DNA of 64,000 nucleotides from Tridacna crocea (GCA_943736015.1 OX031059.1:19220001-19284000), one strand, 5' to 3'; numbered from the stretch's first letter, positions 55,401-62,240 are shown. Notes: a model not told the origin generated them from the letters alone. Translations and numbers: made by a program.

Positions 55401-56818
55401 AAATGGGTCATGTGGAGTCTTAAACTAGGTCACAGAGTCAAATATTAGAAAAACCATGTGTACACTTCAGAGGCCACATTTTCTGCCTGATACTCTTCAA
55501 ACTCGGTCAGAATGTTTGTTTTGGGGATGTCTCAAAAGAGTTTGATAATGTGTAATTGTCAGGTCCAAAACTAGGTCACTTGGTCAAATCTTAGAGAAAC
55601 CTTTTGTATGCTGTAGAGGCCACATTTTCAGCCCAATACTCATGAAACTTGGTCAGATTGTTTGTCTGATTGATATCTCAAAAGTGTTTGATAATGGATA
55701 ATGTCTGATAAAAAAAAAAAAAAAAAAACTAGGTCACTGGGAAAGTAGATTGAAAATGGTTCATGTTTGGTCAATAGACTCAGGTGAGCGATTTCAGTGC
55801 TATCATGGCCCTCTTGTATATTTTTCTGTTTTCCTACTTTGTTTACATGAAAGTATTGGTTTATATGGTAGTAATGAGGTTAAAGCTTTTATAAAACTAT
55901 GTTATGTCACAACTTGTTATGCCCCCTCCCACACAATCTTGAGTGGGAGGGGGGGGGGGTGTATATAGGAGTCATTGAGTCATCTAGGCCCTCTTGTTTC
56001 AATAACTACACTATGGATATCTGTCAAACTGACAAATAGGAAGTTTAAGAATAAAGCAAAGATGTGCGTGTTCTAATTTGATTATGGTTGAACGACTATC
56101 CAATGAGTTTTTGCCCTTATGACTTTTTTAGTCCCAGCTACTTCTGCATAACTACAGGACAGGTTTCTATCAAACTTTCTGTGACATATAGTAACATATA
56201 AACATGCAGCTGGTGGGAGAACTACATCTATTACTTTTATACTAAACCATTCTACATTCTGTGACATAGAGGTGTTTTGTGACAAGGAGCTGGTGGGGGA
56301 TATGATTACGTTTAGTGATAGCTCTAGTGGTATCAGGGTCCATATTTACCAACTGTTTTTAACCCATTACCACTCAATCCCTACTTTTGACGCCCCTGAG
56401 AAAGAAGCCTTTTGAAAACACTGTGGGAAAAGGAGAAAATGCTGGTAACCAGCATTTTCTCCTTTTCCCACAGTGTTTTCTACCCTTTCCAGAACAAATT
56501 TCTATTTTTCAGTCACCTTTATTTTGTCGTCTGCAAATGCTTTCAATTTGGACTAGTCCAAAATTGTCTCGTGTGGTAATGAGTTAAGAACATTCTTTGT
56601 CTTACTCTCTGAGATTTTTGAAATGTGAAAGTAACGCAATAATATCTAATGCTTAACCGAAATTGTGTAACTAATATGGGCTTTACCCCTCTGACGTAAT
56701 GAGTTGTAGGATAAAGAATCTTTTATATGTTTAGTTTTCCTTAACTGTGGTCACTATTCCAAAGAATGCAACCCTCATTTTTGACGTGGAACTACTCAGT
56801 ATCAATGGGAAGAAATAA
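28428..56818 (+). CDS. FKBP1A: FKBP12-like peptidyl-prolyl cis-trans isomerase (6 exons, 112 aa)
   Basis: Single-domain FK506-binding protein, predicted cytosolic (no signal peptide, no ER-retention tail), catalysing proline cis-trans isomerisation. Exons 28428-28470, 39265-39309, 46605-46694, 49524-49546, 51955-52028 and 56755-56818 sum to 339 nt and join in frame. Family hallmarks: HYTG (27-30), [14 protein letters not shown] (35-48), VIKGW (57-61), [10 protein letters not shown] (71-80), YGSQG (84-88), [16 protein letters not shown] (91-106). The aromatic pocket residues Y28, F38, F48, W61, Y84 and F101 and acidic D39 of FKBP12 are present; the human H87 position is not conserved. At 112 aa it is close to the 108 aa of vertebrate FKBP12. 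Introns 1-4 are GT-AG; intron 5 is AT-AC (see its own entry). Intron 1 (10.8 kb) hosts an antisense TRPT1 pseudogene. Confidence 0.9.
28471..29626. other. FKBP intron 1, unassigned start
   Basis: No repeat or gene recognised before the foldback element at 29634; a short CCGAACCTTACCTAACC-type run lies at 28810-28840. Confidence 0.5.
29634..32005. mobile_element. Foldback element, 7-bp target duplication, copy 2 (split by a hAT-like element)
   Basis: CACAGGAATCTGACATTCTA ... inverse at the right end; flanked by TTATTAT at 29627-29633 and 32006-32012. Own sequence is 29634-29697 plus 31498-32005; the right arm has lost parts relative to copy 1 (849-1508). Confidence 0.85.
29698..31497. mobile_element. 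hAT-like non-autonomous element, 8-bp target duplication
   Basis: Ends TAGAGCTGGGTATCG ... CGCCCCAGCTCTA, subterminal runs of CGATACGATA/TATCGCGATA in both orientations, flanked by CCCCCTAT at 29690-29697 and 31498-31505. 8-bp duplication and RGAGCTGGG ends suit hAT. No transposase seen in 1.8 kb. Confidence 0.82.
32122..33700 (+). repeat. Tandem/duplicated MITE-derived block around the 32253-33227 element
   Basis: GATCAGAGTAGG..TTTACTAGATACAAT..CATCTTAATGAATTTGT occurs at 32122 and 33290; TATGGGAAATTTAGAAGTT at 32229 and 33441; and AATTGAAAGTATTTGCAGA recurs three to four times (33270-33570), which is the TTAA-MITE arm. Confidence 0.6.
32253..33227. mobile_element. Transib/RAG-like non-autonomous element (CACNGTG ends, 5-bp duplication)
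   Basis: Ends CACGGTGTAGGACCGGAAG and, inverted at the right, CACAGTGTAGGACAGGAAG; inverted arms extend ~170 bp. GTATT flanks both sides (32248-32252, 33228-33232). The CACNGTG terminus with 5-bp duplication is the Transib/RAG pattern. No transposase-like ORF. Confidence 0.65.
33836..34373 (-). pseudogene. TRPT1: Intronless, broken tRNA 2'-phosphotransferase (Tpt1/KptA family)
   Basis: On the minus strand, from ATG 34371-34373 to TAA 33836-33838, the sequence follows the whole Tpt1/KptA fold: [24 protein letters not shown], then after a frame change [43 protein letters not shown], an in-frame TAA (34028-34030), [32 protein letters not shown]. The four conserved residues of the family (R and H of 'LRH', R of 'IRA', R of 'RVGSD') are all present. 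The frame change lies in or near an A5 run (34222-34243) and fits one inserted base or two lost bases. The family removes the 2'-phosphate left on tRNA by splicing. About 179 codons without introns suggest a retrocopy or a transferred bacterial/viral-type gene. It lies antisense in FKBP intron 1. Sequencing error cannot be excluded for either lesion. Confidence 0.82.
34526..35651 (+). mobile_element. Helitron-like element with CTAG terminus, head missing
   Basis: Same family as 19971-20776: units TTCTTGTTTACGCGATAAAA ..., tail CTCTGCCAGTAGAGC ... GGTCCTTCTAG|TTT; about six units. Confidence 0.75.
35835..36267. mobile_element. 433-bp foldback element with ~200-bp arms
   Basis: AGTAAATTTCATTTTTACCA at 35835 is mirrored at 36247-36266; the arms also share ACAGTATGTTAAGG/TTCAGTCTGAA and CACCAGCATCTTTTCAA-type stretches. 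Arms are ~80% alike by eye. Confidence 0.8.
36437..36705 (+). mobile_element. tRNA-derived SINE, well preserved
   Basis: Head CCCGGGTGGCTCAGTGGTGA (A-box) and GTGAGTTCGATACCCGG (B-box); body with TTCCGGCGTATTTCGCC; tail GGCGTTAAACTCCCAACAC. It lies in FKBP intron 1. Confidence 0.8.
36807..38493 (+). mobile_element. Helitron-like element with ~145-150 bp units, complete
   Basis: Degraded head TAGCTGCTCAGAGTGAGC, leader GGCGTCCGTCGTC, ~10 units (CTAGAGGCCACATTTTCAGT ... GGTCAAAAACTAGGTCAC), tail CAGGTGAGCGATTTCAGG then CATAGCCCTCTTG|TT. Confidence 0.82.
38753..38971 (-). mobile_element. TTAA MITE, full copy
   Basis: Good ends and palindrome; in FKBP intron 1, about 300 bases before exon 2. 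Confidence 0.85.
39265..39309 (+). CDS. FKBP1A: FKBP coding exon 2
   Basis: The acceptor is tttttgtttcag|GT and the donor ACAG|gtaaat. It encodes [15 protein letters not shown] and ends one base into the Gly codon of HYTG. Confidence 0.88.
39484..39634 (+). mobile_element. TTAA MITE, internally deleted (151 bp)
   Basis: Left arm, then a jump from 'AGTATTGAAGAAAACGAG' to the right end; the whole central palindrome is gone. Confidence 0.75.
39922..40154 (-). mobile_element. TTAA MITE, full copy with diverged ends
   Basis: CCATTACCACACAATCCC ... GGTAACGAGTTA. The palindrome is intact except for AGCCAGC. Confidence 0.75.
40256..41990 (+). mobile_element. Decayed Helitron-like element
   Basis: Head TAGCTCACCCGAGCATGACA; units fade into repeats of AAGGTCAAGGTCATGGCAAG / CAAATGTGTTTTTTGG (about three, to 41880). 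No clear tail. Confidence 0.5.
42015..43467 (-). mobile_element. TTAA MITE opened at its palindrome by a Helitron-like element
   Basis: Left half 42015-42122 and right half 43347-43467 join to a normal MITE (...TTCTCCTTTT + TTCCACAATG...), with no duplicated bases beyond T. Confidence 0.88.
42123..43346 (+). mobile_element. Helitron-like element (TATACGCCC head), ~6 units of ~160 bp
   Basis: Head TATACGCCCGGACGGTC, (GTCT/GTCC)n leader, units AAACTATAAAAGGTATCAGC ... CCATAACTCTGCCACTTTT, tail CTTCGGGCGTATATATATGC then GCGAAGCTCTTG|TT. Confidence 0.83.
43809..44035 (+). mobile_element. TTAA MITE inserted in element R
   Basis: ACCTT-TTAA-[MITE]-TTAA-GGGAACACC; the unfilled site at 25890-25905 reads CCTTTTAAGGGAACACC. 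Confidence 0.92.
44134..44590. mobile_element. 457-bp TIR element (GTCGTAGGCC ends) inserted in element R
   Basis: GTCGTAGGCCAGATTGGAAT ... inverse GGATTCCAGTTTGGACTACG; internal GATCCGGAATCTGCC palindromes. ATATATAT on both sides agrees with an 8-bp duplication, but the target is an AT run, so its length is uncertain. Confidence 0.8.
44602..46132 (+). mobile_element. Helitron-like element (TATACCCCCC head) with mixed repeat content
   Basis: Head TATACCCCCCAAAACTCTG / GGGGGGTATA hairpin, (GTCC)n leader, two own units, then from ~44991 to 46018 units and tail of the 10571-11335 family, then its own tail GTTTAGTGATAGCTCTAG|TTTT. So one element sits inside, or was captured by, another. Confidence 0.75.
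46167..46450 (+). mobile_element. tRNA-derived SINE
   Basis: Head AGCCCCGATAGCTCAGTCG (A-box) with a weak B-box GTGGATTCATTTCC; body shared with 5420-5740. Ends ~155 bases before FKBP exon 3. Confidence 0.65.
46605..46694 (+). CDS. FKBP1A: FKBP coding exon 3
   Basis: The acceptor is ttaatattcag|GG and the donor AAGG|gtaagt. It encodes [14 protein letters not shown]... to GQVIK, the most conserved stretch of the domain. Confidence 0.92.
46738..48794 (+). mobile_element. Helitron-like element with very uniform 145-bp array, complete
   Basis: Head TAGCTCACCTGAGCACGAAG / GTGCTCATGGTGAGC, leader (CGTCGTGCGTCGTCC), then units of exactly 145 bp from ~46850; six to seven central units (47000-47870) are nearly identical, outer ones diverge. 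Tail CAGGTGAGCGATTTCAGG then CATGGCCCTCTTG|TT. The overlapping 71-codon frames repeating every 145 bases are an artefact of the array. It begins 44 bases after the FKBP exon 3 donor. Confidence 0.88.
48795..49136. other. FKBP intron 3, unassigned
   Basis: Only a weak MITE-arm echo (GACAACTTGAAAGCATTGG) near 49078; nothing else seen. Confidence 0.4.
49137..49365 (-). mobile_element. TTAA MITE, full copy
   Basis: In FKBP intron 3, 158 bases before the 23-nt exon 4. Left end degraded, right TTAA intact. Confidence 0.8.
49524..49546 (+). CDS. FKBP1A: FKBP coding exon 4 (23-nt micro-exon)
   Basis: The acceptor is tttttcattgtag|GA and the donor CAG|gtaggt. Its 23 nt encode GWDVGVMQ with the pocket tryptophan W61. 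It is too short for most gene finders and could be missed. Confidence 0.85.
49652..49874 (+). mobile_element. TTAA MITE, full copy
   Basis: In FKBP intron 4, 105 bases after exon 4, opposite in orientation to the copy at 49137-49365. Confidence 0.8.
49875..50610. repeat. FKBP intron 4; inverted pair around 50315-50490
   Basis: TTTAACATGCTTGGGTATGA ... CCAAGCATGTTAAATAACC enclose ATTTTGGACTCGG/CCGAAATACAGACTGG, making a ~175-bp palindromic element (50315-50490). A T run lies at 50228-50246. The rest is unassigned. Confidence 0.6.
50611..50839 (-). mobile_element. TTAA MITE, full copy
   Basis: Left end TTAGCCCTTTACC, right end TTAA. Forms an inverted pair with the next copy. Confidence 0.82.
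50908..51135 (+). mobile_element. TTAA MITE, reference-quality copy
   Basis: TTAACCCATTACCACACAAG ... TGTGTGGTAATGGGTTAA. The central palindrome 51024-51072 is perfect: 24-bp arms GTGGGAAAAGGAGAAAATGC.. around one base in GGTTACC. Length 228 bp, no coding capacity; TTAA flank and CCC/CTCTTTACC ends suit piggyBac-type MITEs, though Kolobok elements also use TTAA. Confidence 0.9.
51208..51436 (+). mobile_element. TTAA MITE, full copy, left TTAA lost
   Basis: Third of four MITEs crowded into FKBP intron 4 within 1.3 kb. Confidence 0.8.
51657..51884 (+). mobile_element. TTAA MITE, full copy
   Basis: Ends 70 bases before FKBP exon 5; TTAA at both ends. Confidence 0.85.
51955..52028 (+). CDS. FKBP1A: FKBP coding exon 5
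   Basis: The acceptor is catgtttttcag|ATG. It encodes [20 protein letters not shown] then GVAG and two bases (GT) of Val92, ending just before the intronic ATATCCTTT. A GT donor at 52025 or 52027 cannot be joined in frame to exon 6 through a normal AG. Confidence 0.85.
52214..53479 (+). mobile_element. Helitron-like element, old, ~145-150-bp units
   Basis: Head reduced to TAGCTCAGCTGGG; about six diverged units of the CTAGAGGCCACATTTTCAGT family; tail CAGGTGAGTGACTTCGGGGC then CATCTTGGCCCTCTTG|TT. Lies inside the U12-type intron. Confidence 0.78.
53586..53809 (+). mobile_element. TTAA MITE, full copy, diverged left end
   Basis: Left end CATCACCACACAACAAAATT, right GGTAAAGGGTTAA. Confidence 0.78.
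53887..54254 (-). mobile_element. TIR element, uninterrupted relative of 10457-11592
   Basis: GGTAGTGGACCTGTAATA ... GGGTCCACTACG. In reverse it matches 10457-10570 then 11336-11592 without a gap, giving the empty site of the Helitron-like insertion there. Confidence 0.8.
54445..55816 (+). mobile_element. Helitron-like element with ~145-bp units, complete
   Basis: Head TAGCTCACCTGAGCACGAAG, leader, ~9 units (CTAGAGGCCACATTTTCAGT), an A run at 55710-55728, tail CAGGTGAGCGATTTCAGTGC then ATGGCCCTCTTG|TA. Confidence 0.82.
55918..56327 (+). mobile_element. Short Helitron-like element (TATGCCCCC head, CTAG end)
   Basis: Head TATGCCCCCTCCCACACAATC / GGGAGG hairpin, tail ATTACGTTTAGTGATAGCTCTAG. 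Same tail as 44602-46132; the array is reduced. Confidence 0.7.
56333..56690. mobile_element. Palindromic (CCAGGGCCC-type) element opened by a MITE
   Basis: Left part 56333-56358 (CAGGGTCCATATTTACCAAC) and right part from 56588 (GAACATTCTTTGTCTTACTC) correspond to the element at 4507-4710. Confidence 0.65.
56359..56587 (-). mobile_element. TTAA MITE inserted in a palindromic element
   Basis: AACTGTT-TTAA-[MITE]-TTAA-GAACATTC; the related unfilled site near 4675-4690 reads AACGTTCTTAAGAATGG in the inverse sense. 168 bases upstream of FKBP exon 6, between array and branch point. Confidence 0.88.
56755..56818 (+). CDS. FKBP1A: FKBP terminal coding exon 6
   Basis: Starts with the T that completes Val92, then [20 protein letters not shown] and TAA 56816-56818. 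The preceding intron ends in AC, not AG; the nearest upstream AG (56733-56734) would insert extra residues and break the phase. Confidence 0.85.
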
Positions 56819-57094
56819 CTTGCCAACTGGACTATGACAAGCAAACATACAGTTTCATCCTACTTCTTTTTCATTTCTGTTCTTGGATATTTTGTACAGA
56901 TATGAACTCGGCTCATTTATACAGACATTTTTTATAAGCCTTTTTAAATGAGAAATTTAGGGTCCATCATGGCTGTCTTGGCTATTTCGGTATTTTTTGT
57001 GACTTTCTCAGTACACGTATTCGTATATTGTAGGTAAGATTACTTTTTGCAGTAATTTCTTTAATCTTAAATGTGCTGGAATGAGTTATTATAC

Positions 57095-57100
57095 AATAAA
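57095..57100 (+). terminator. Possible polyadenylation signal for FKBP
   Basis: AATAAA 277 bases after the FKBP stop. It is the first canonical hexamer I see downstream; its use is not testable here. Confidence 0.35.
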
Positions 57101-57223
57101 TTCAGGAAACACTTTACCGTTCTTTTTTTTCTACTGTGTGACATATTATTACAGATAAATGTATCTGGTATTAACTCTGCCAGTACCAGGTAAATAAATA
57201 ACTCTATTTCAGTGGCTATGAGG

Positions 57224-57637
57224 GATAACAGACGAGTTCGGTAACATAGACTTGTAGAGTAAATCGATTGAATGTTTCGGTAACAAAGCATATAGTGTTT
57301 ATGTATCGTGACGTTCTTTATCCCTACACCCAACGCATGGCTTTATTTTGTTCAAACCTTCGTTATTTAAAACCTTATTTTGTATTTTCCACTATGTATC
57401 ATTGATAATTTTTTGGTATATCGCATTCCATGCTGTATGAATATATTGACCATGTGGATTGCCTATCTATCTAGCGAAAGAGGGTGAAAAGTGCAAAAGT
57501 AAAAGGTTTGAACATAAGAAAACCATACATTAGGTGTTAAGAACGTCACAGAACATAAACACAATATAATTGCTTTGTTACCGAAACATCCAATAGATTT
57601 ACCTTATAAGTCTATGTTTCCGAACTCGTCTGTTACC
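57224..57637. mobile_element. Foldback element with ~140-bp arms
   Basis: ATAACAGACGAGTTCGGTAAC / ATGTTTCGGTAACAAAGC / GTGACGTTCTT at the left are mirrored at 57495-57637 (GTTACCGAAACAT ... CGAACTCGTCTGTTAC). Confidence 0.78.
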
Positions 57638-57639
57638 GA

Positions 57640-59982
57640 AACATCTGTCACCCATTCGAGTGTATATTTCCATAACATTACGCCAGCTCGTACCTTACTT
57701 TGGGTAAAATAGTGACCATATGTGTTCATTATCACTCACCGAATATTTGCGTAAATCTACGCAATTAAAGGAAAGGTAGCCCAGTGGCAGAGTATTACAG
57801 ATAATTGTCCCCAAAGGCGATGTTACTTTTTGACTGGCCGCCTCTGGATACAGAGAAGATCAAGACAAAAACAGTTGAAAGATTCGCACAGACTTGGTGC
57901 GAAAGTTTGAACTCTTAATTTCGCAAATAGAGCACAAAACTAGGATTTTAATTTACCTGTTTCCTTTGTGTTTACTGGGATTTTAAATAATATAGATTGA
58001 AATACAAATATTTTCAATTTAAATGCTGAACATTAGAGGAAACCGTGCATTTCATCGGTTACTTAAGTTATTTACATTTCCGAAAACACTCAAAATGGCC
58101 GCCATGCACGATAAAATTCGTCAGTGGTTTTTTTTTTTCCCGAGATTTACATGTTATAAACTTCTACAAGCGTTTTATGAAATGAACGGTTTAATAATTT
58201 GTCTCTGGTTAGTTACTTAAATTTAATTGCATTTCGCTGCAATACAGATTAAACCGATGACACAGAAAGGCAATATAGCTCTTCTTTATCTTTGCTACTG
58301 GAAAAGTTACGATGGACTTGAGACGGTACGGTCCACAATAAATGTCCAAATATGAAAAAAGCAAATCGCCGTGGCGTCTGATTATTGTGACTAAGTGGCG
58401 TACGCTAAAACGCTGTAGAGTACACTTGAAAAAACAACACAGACACATACAATTGTGAAGAGGGTCATTAGTGGACACCAAATAGCTTACAACTGCAATT
58501 CAGAAACTGCTCACATATCCTAAATACCCTTTGTAAAATTATGATATGGTTTTGAAACTTGCAAAGACCGCTAACCCAGTGAGGCAGTCAAAGATTTAGA
58601 TCTGCGGGTCTTTTATTATAAAAGTAAAGAAAAAAGTTTTGACGAGCGCCATATATCACCAAACCAATGGACCGATTTAGGAGAAACTTTACTGAAACTC
58701 CTTGCGTAGTTTTAGCACATTTTATTCAACTAATATATACAAGATTACAAGAGACAATAATTAAAGTACGATCATATGACAAATGCTCATTTACTTAGAA
58801 AAGGATCAGAATGAAAGTTTGGGCTTATGAAGTTCTTCCCATTGCTTTACACCAATGGGAGATTTGATGAAAAAATGCCGTGTGATCCAAATCGCCAGAG
58901 CTACTGAATCGAAATTCCAAAATAATATCTTTGGAAGGCCCCCATCGGAGTGTCGATAATCGCGGGTACTGGGATTTTAAATAATATAGATTTGATACGA
59001 GTGTAAGAGAATCGACTCATCAGTCCGTATACAAAGCCTGCGGGTGCAATCCTTTTATGATTTTTCTCGTAAAGGCCAAAATATCAGAGCAGGGGTCATA
59101 ATACAATTAAATTTGTCACACCAAAAGTATGGAAAATACATGTATTGTGGAGATGACAGTGTGGTCGGGTCACATTTTAATAGCAGAAAGAAAAGGGAAT
59201 TAATTCAATTTTAAAATCCGGCAAAAGGTAATCAAACGAAACGGCGGCCAGGGTTAAACTAAGTTTTGAAATTAATTTCAATAAAACCGAACAATACACG
59301 CCATTTTCCAACTGTGTGATATATGTCCAAGACAATTTACCACTTTGAATTCAATATTTATTTTTGCAGACCATGTATCGTATTTTGTGCAAAACCAAAA
59401 CCATTTAAACTCAATTTTTCACATGCAAATGATTTTTTCGGTTGCACTTATATATGTGATTGGAAATTACCGGGTGAGGCCAGCGATCGTTGGATACCTT
59501 ATTTTTTTATTTAAAATAGCTTAACTCGCTCATAGCCTCCTATTGGCGCAATGATACAAAATTTGTCTGCTTGGTCCTGGCCATTTTCGTTCCAAAACCA
59601 GTTTTTACCGTTGGTTGTTCATCCCACTATTGCGCATTACTCCATTTGATTGGGCATGAATATATATACGTATAGATCGAAATAATTGAATGTAATGTTG
59701 GGAATCAAAAGTTAACGGCCTGAAACACTTCAAAATCATATTTTTCAGGTACAAACTCAATTTTATTGGATTACCCACATGGTCTCTCTCTCTCTATCCA
59801 TCATGCATCTAATGTCAAGGGACGTTACTCCTGACTTCTAATGATCAAAGGGAGACCATTAATACACAAATATTTTCAACCTTGTTTCTTGACAAATACC
59901 TCTTCAGCATTCTCAATGCTTTGATTTTAAATGGTATGATATCAATTAAAATACATAACCTCCGCTTAGTTTACTTTTTATA
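57640..59982. other. Intergenic, mostly unassigned
   Basis: Contains a 26-bp exact direct repeat at 57973-57998 and 58967-58992 (TACTGGGATTTTAAATAATA...), and a short CT run near 59784. Other open frames show no recognisable domain. Confidence 0.5.
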
Positions 59983-59984
59983 AC

Positions 59985-60697
59985 CCCGCAAACGAAGTTT
60001 GTGGGGGGTATACTGGAATCAGCCTGTCGAGCGGTCGGTCTGTCCGCAAAATCTTGTCCGGACAACTACTCCTACAGTTTCAATTGAATTCACTTGATAC
60101 TTGGCAGAAGATGTTCATTAGGAGCTGTATATGTTCAAGACACAAATTTTGTAAAAAAATCATCAAGAACTACCGAGTTATTGCCCCTGATTTGTCTTAA
60201 AAATGCCTGTCCGGACAAGTCCTCCTACAGTTTCTGTCTGATTCACTTTAAACTTGGCAGAAGTGTTCATTAGGAGTTATAGATGGGCAAGACGCAACTT
60301 TCGTGAAAATTCTATGAAGAATTAGTGAGTTATTGCCCCTGATTCACATTTAAAATGCTTGTCCAAACAACTCCTCCCCACAATATCAGTCCGATTCGCT
60401 TTATACTTGGCAGAAGTATCCATTTAGAGTTGTAGATGTGCAAGACGCAAATTTTGTGAAATTTCCATCAAGAATTACTGAGTTGTTGCTCCTGATTTGA
60501 CTTGAAAATGCTTGTCCGGACAACTCCTCCTACAGTTCCTGTCTGATTCACTTTAAACTTGGCAGAAGTGTTCATTAGGAGTCTTATGTGAAAGACGCAA
60601 CTTTCGTGAAAATTCAATGAAGAATTAATGAGTTATTGCCCCTGTGACATGAAATAAAGGGGCGGGGGTATTTATCACCTTTAGTGATAGTTATTCT
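59985..60697 (+). mobile_element. Helitron-like element (ATAACCCCGCAAACG head), four ~160-bp units
   Basis: Head hairpin around CCCCGCAAACGAAGTTTGTG, units CCGGACAACTCCTCCTACAG ... TTATTGCCCCTGATT, tail GGGGCGGGGGTATTTATCAC then TTTAGTGATAGTTATTCTAG|TT. Confidence 0.8.
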
Positions 60698-60747
60698 AGT
60701 TGGTTTTGTTATTACTGTAAGTTGTCGGGCTCGTCACGAAAAAGTCC

Positions 60748-61176
60748 AGATAACTCTTTAGACTTGTCCTTTCTGAAAGGATTTGCAGATGACAAGTCAA
60801 CCCTTTACGATACAATCCCTGGTTTTTACGACCCTGAGACAGAAGCCTTTGGAAAACGTCGTGGGAAAAGGAGAAAATGCTGGTAAGTAGCATTTTCTCC
60901 TTTTCACACAATGTTTTCTAGCCTGGTGGAAACGGATCTCGGATAACTCTTTAGACGTCCATTCTGAAAGGATTTGCAGATGACAAGTCAACCCTTTACC
61001 AAACAACCCTGGTTTGTACGAAGGAGAAAATGCTGGTAAGTAGCATTTTATCCTTTTCTCACAATGTTTTCTACCCTGCTGGAAACAAATCTGAATTTTT
61101 GAGTTACTTTTTTTTTCGTTGGCAAGTGTTTTGAATTTGGACCAGTTTAAAATTTTGTCGATTGGTAAAGACTTAA
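60748..61176 (-). mobile_element. Two overlapping/duplicated TTAA MITE copies
   Basis: AACTCTTTAGAC ... GAAAGGATTTGCAGATGACA followed by CAACCCTTTAC occurs at 60752 and again at 60941, so the arm and end were duplicated together. Right end TTAA at 61173-61176. Confidence 0.65.
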
Positions 61177-61402
61177 CCCTTTACTCCACTGATACTCATT
61201 TCTACGCATTGCTTGTATGAGCCTTTGGAAAACATTGTGGCAAAAGGTGAAAATTGCTTGTGACGAGCAATTTCACCTATTGTCACAGTGTTTTCTATGC
61301 TATCAAAAGGTGTCATATAAACATAAGAAACGGCTTCATCCTTGCTCTTATTTAGGGTCAATTAGAGATACCATAGAAATTGCATATGGGGTAAAGGGTT
61401 AA
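61173..61402. mobile_element. TTAA MITE, second family
   Basis: Same plan and TTAACCCTTTACTC / GTAAAGGGTTAA ends, but a different core: GGTGAAAATTGCTTGTGACG with inverse AGCAATTTCACC. It shares its left TTAA with the previous copy. Confidence 0.72.
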
Positions 61403-61434
61403 TCAAGTATGGCTTGAATAAGGGGACAGGTTTC

Positions 61435-61643
61435 TTAACCCTTTACCAAACAATCCTCCTTGGTTTTTTCGACGCAGGGAAAGAAAGCCCTTGACAACTC
61501 CGTGGGAAAATGCATTTTCTCCATTTCCCCCTTTTTTTCCTACCCTATCCGAGATTTAAAGCTGATTTGTACCAACCAATTTGTCGTCTGCAGATGCTGT
61601 CAATTTCGAAGGGTCTTAAATTTGTCGTTTGGAAATGGGTTGA
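61435..61643 (-). mobile_element. TTAA MITE, diverged, one palindrome arm lost
   Basis: CGTGGGAAAATGCATTTTCTCC retains a shortened palindrome; right end GGTTGAAGG. Confidence 0.65.
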
Positions 61644-61780
61644 AGGCTAGGGGAAAAAATGCGGGAAGGGTGAGGGGGGAGCAGTGAAATCTGTTTTTAG
61701 GATTTTCTTGTTTACCCATATTCTTTTTTTTCAAAAACCTATCCCACTAGAACTGTTTGATCGAACACATGATTATTCGT

Positions 61781-62011
61781 TTAACCCTTAACCAATCGAC
61801 AACAATTTACACTGGCTACGAGCACTAGCAGACGACAAAATCAACGTAACTCTAAAAATAAAATTTGTTTCCAGCAGGGTAGAAAACATTGTGGGAAAAG
61901 GACAAAATGCTTGTAACCAGCATTTTCTCCTTTTCCCACAATGTTTTCACGAGGTTTCTTTCTCAGTGTCGTAAAATCCAGGGATTGCTTTGGTAAAGGG
62001 TAAAGGTGTCA
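61781..62011 (+). mobile_element. TTAA MITE, full copy
   Basis: TTAACCCTTAACCAATCGAC ... GGTAAAGGGTAAA; intact palindrome apart from CTTGTAACCAG. Confidence 0.8.
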
Positions 62012-62240
62012 AACCTTTGAAGCGCCATTCGAAGACCCTTTAAAGCGGTAGTGTAGATCAAAGTGAGATTGCAAAAAACGTGCAGTCTGATATTGGATCT
62101 ACATAGTCCGTTATGGAGATATTTTTTTCTTGAAATAACAATATTTGGGGTTTTACTATTGTCTTGGAAGTTTCGTTTTATTTACTTCGCGGGATAAGGC
62201 TTTGAGGTTTTGGGTTTTTGAAAATGAACCGAAACGAACA

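Larger units (their letters stand above)
52029..56754 (+). other. FKBP1A: U12-type AT-AC intron of FKBP (intron 5)
   Basis: The intron begins ATATCCTTTA (52029-52038), the U12 AT-AC donor consensus. It contains TTCCTTAACT (56737-56746), the full U12 branch-point consensus, ten bases before a terminal AC (56753-56754). Joining at these borders gives GVAG-V-IPKNATL, the expected FKBP sequence with no missing or extra residue. No U2-type pair does this. The body holds a Helitron-like array, two TTAA MITEs and other repeats. Confidence 0.88.

Noticed and set aside
56733-56734. AG at 56733-56734 as the normal acceptor of FKBP exon 6
   Set aside because: With either GT at 52025 or 52027 it gives a frame break or inserts FSLTVVT-like residues into a strictly conserved turn; the AT-AC solution is exact.
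57768-57830. GGTAGCCCAGTGGCAGAGTA as a SINE or tRNA head
   Set aside because: A-box-like only; no B-box at the right distance and no body shared with the other SINEs.
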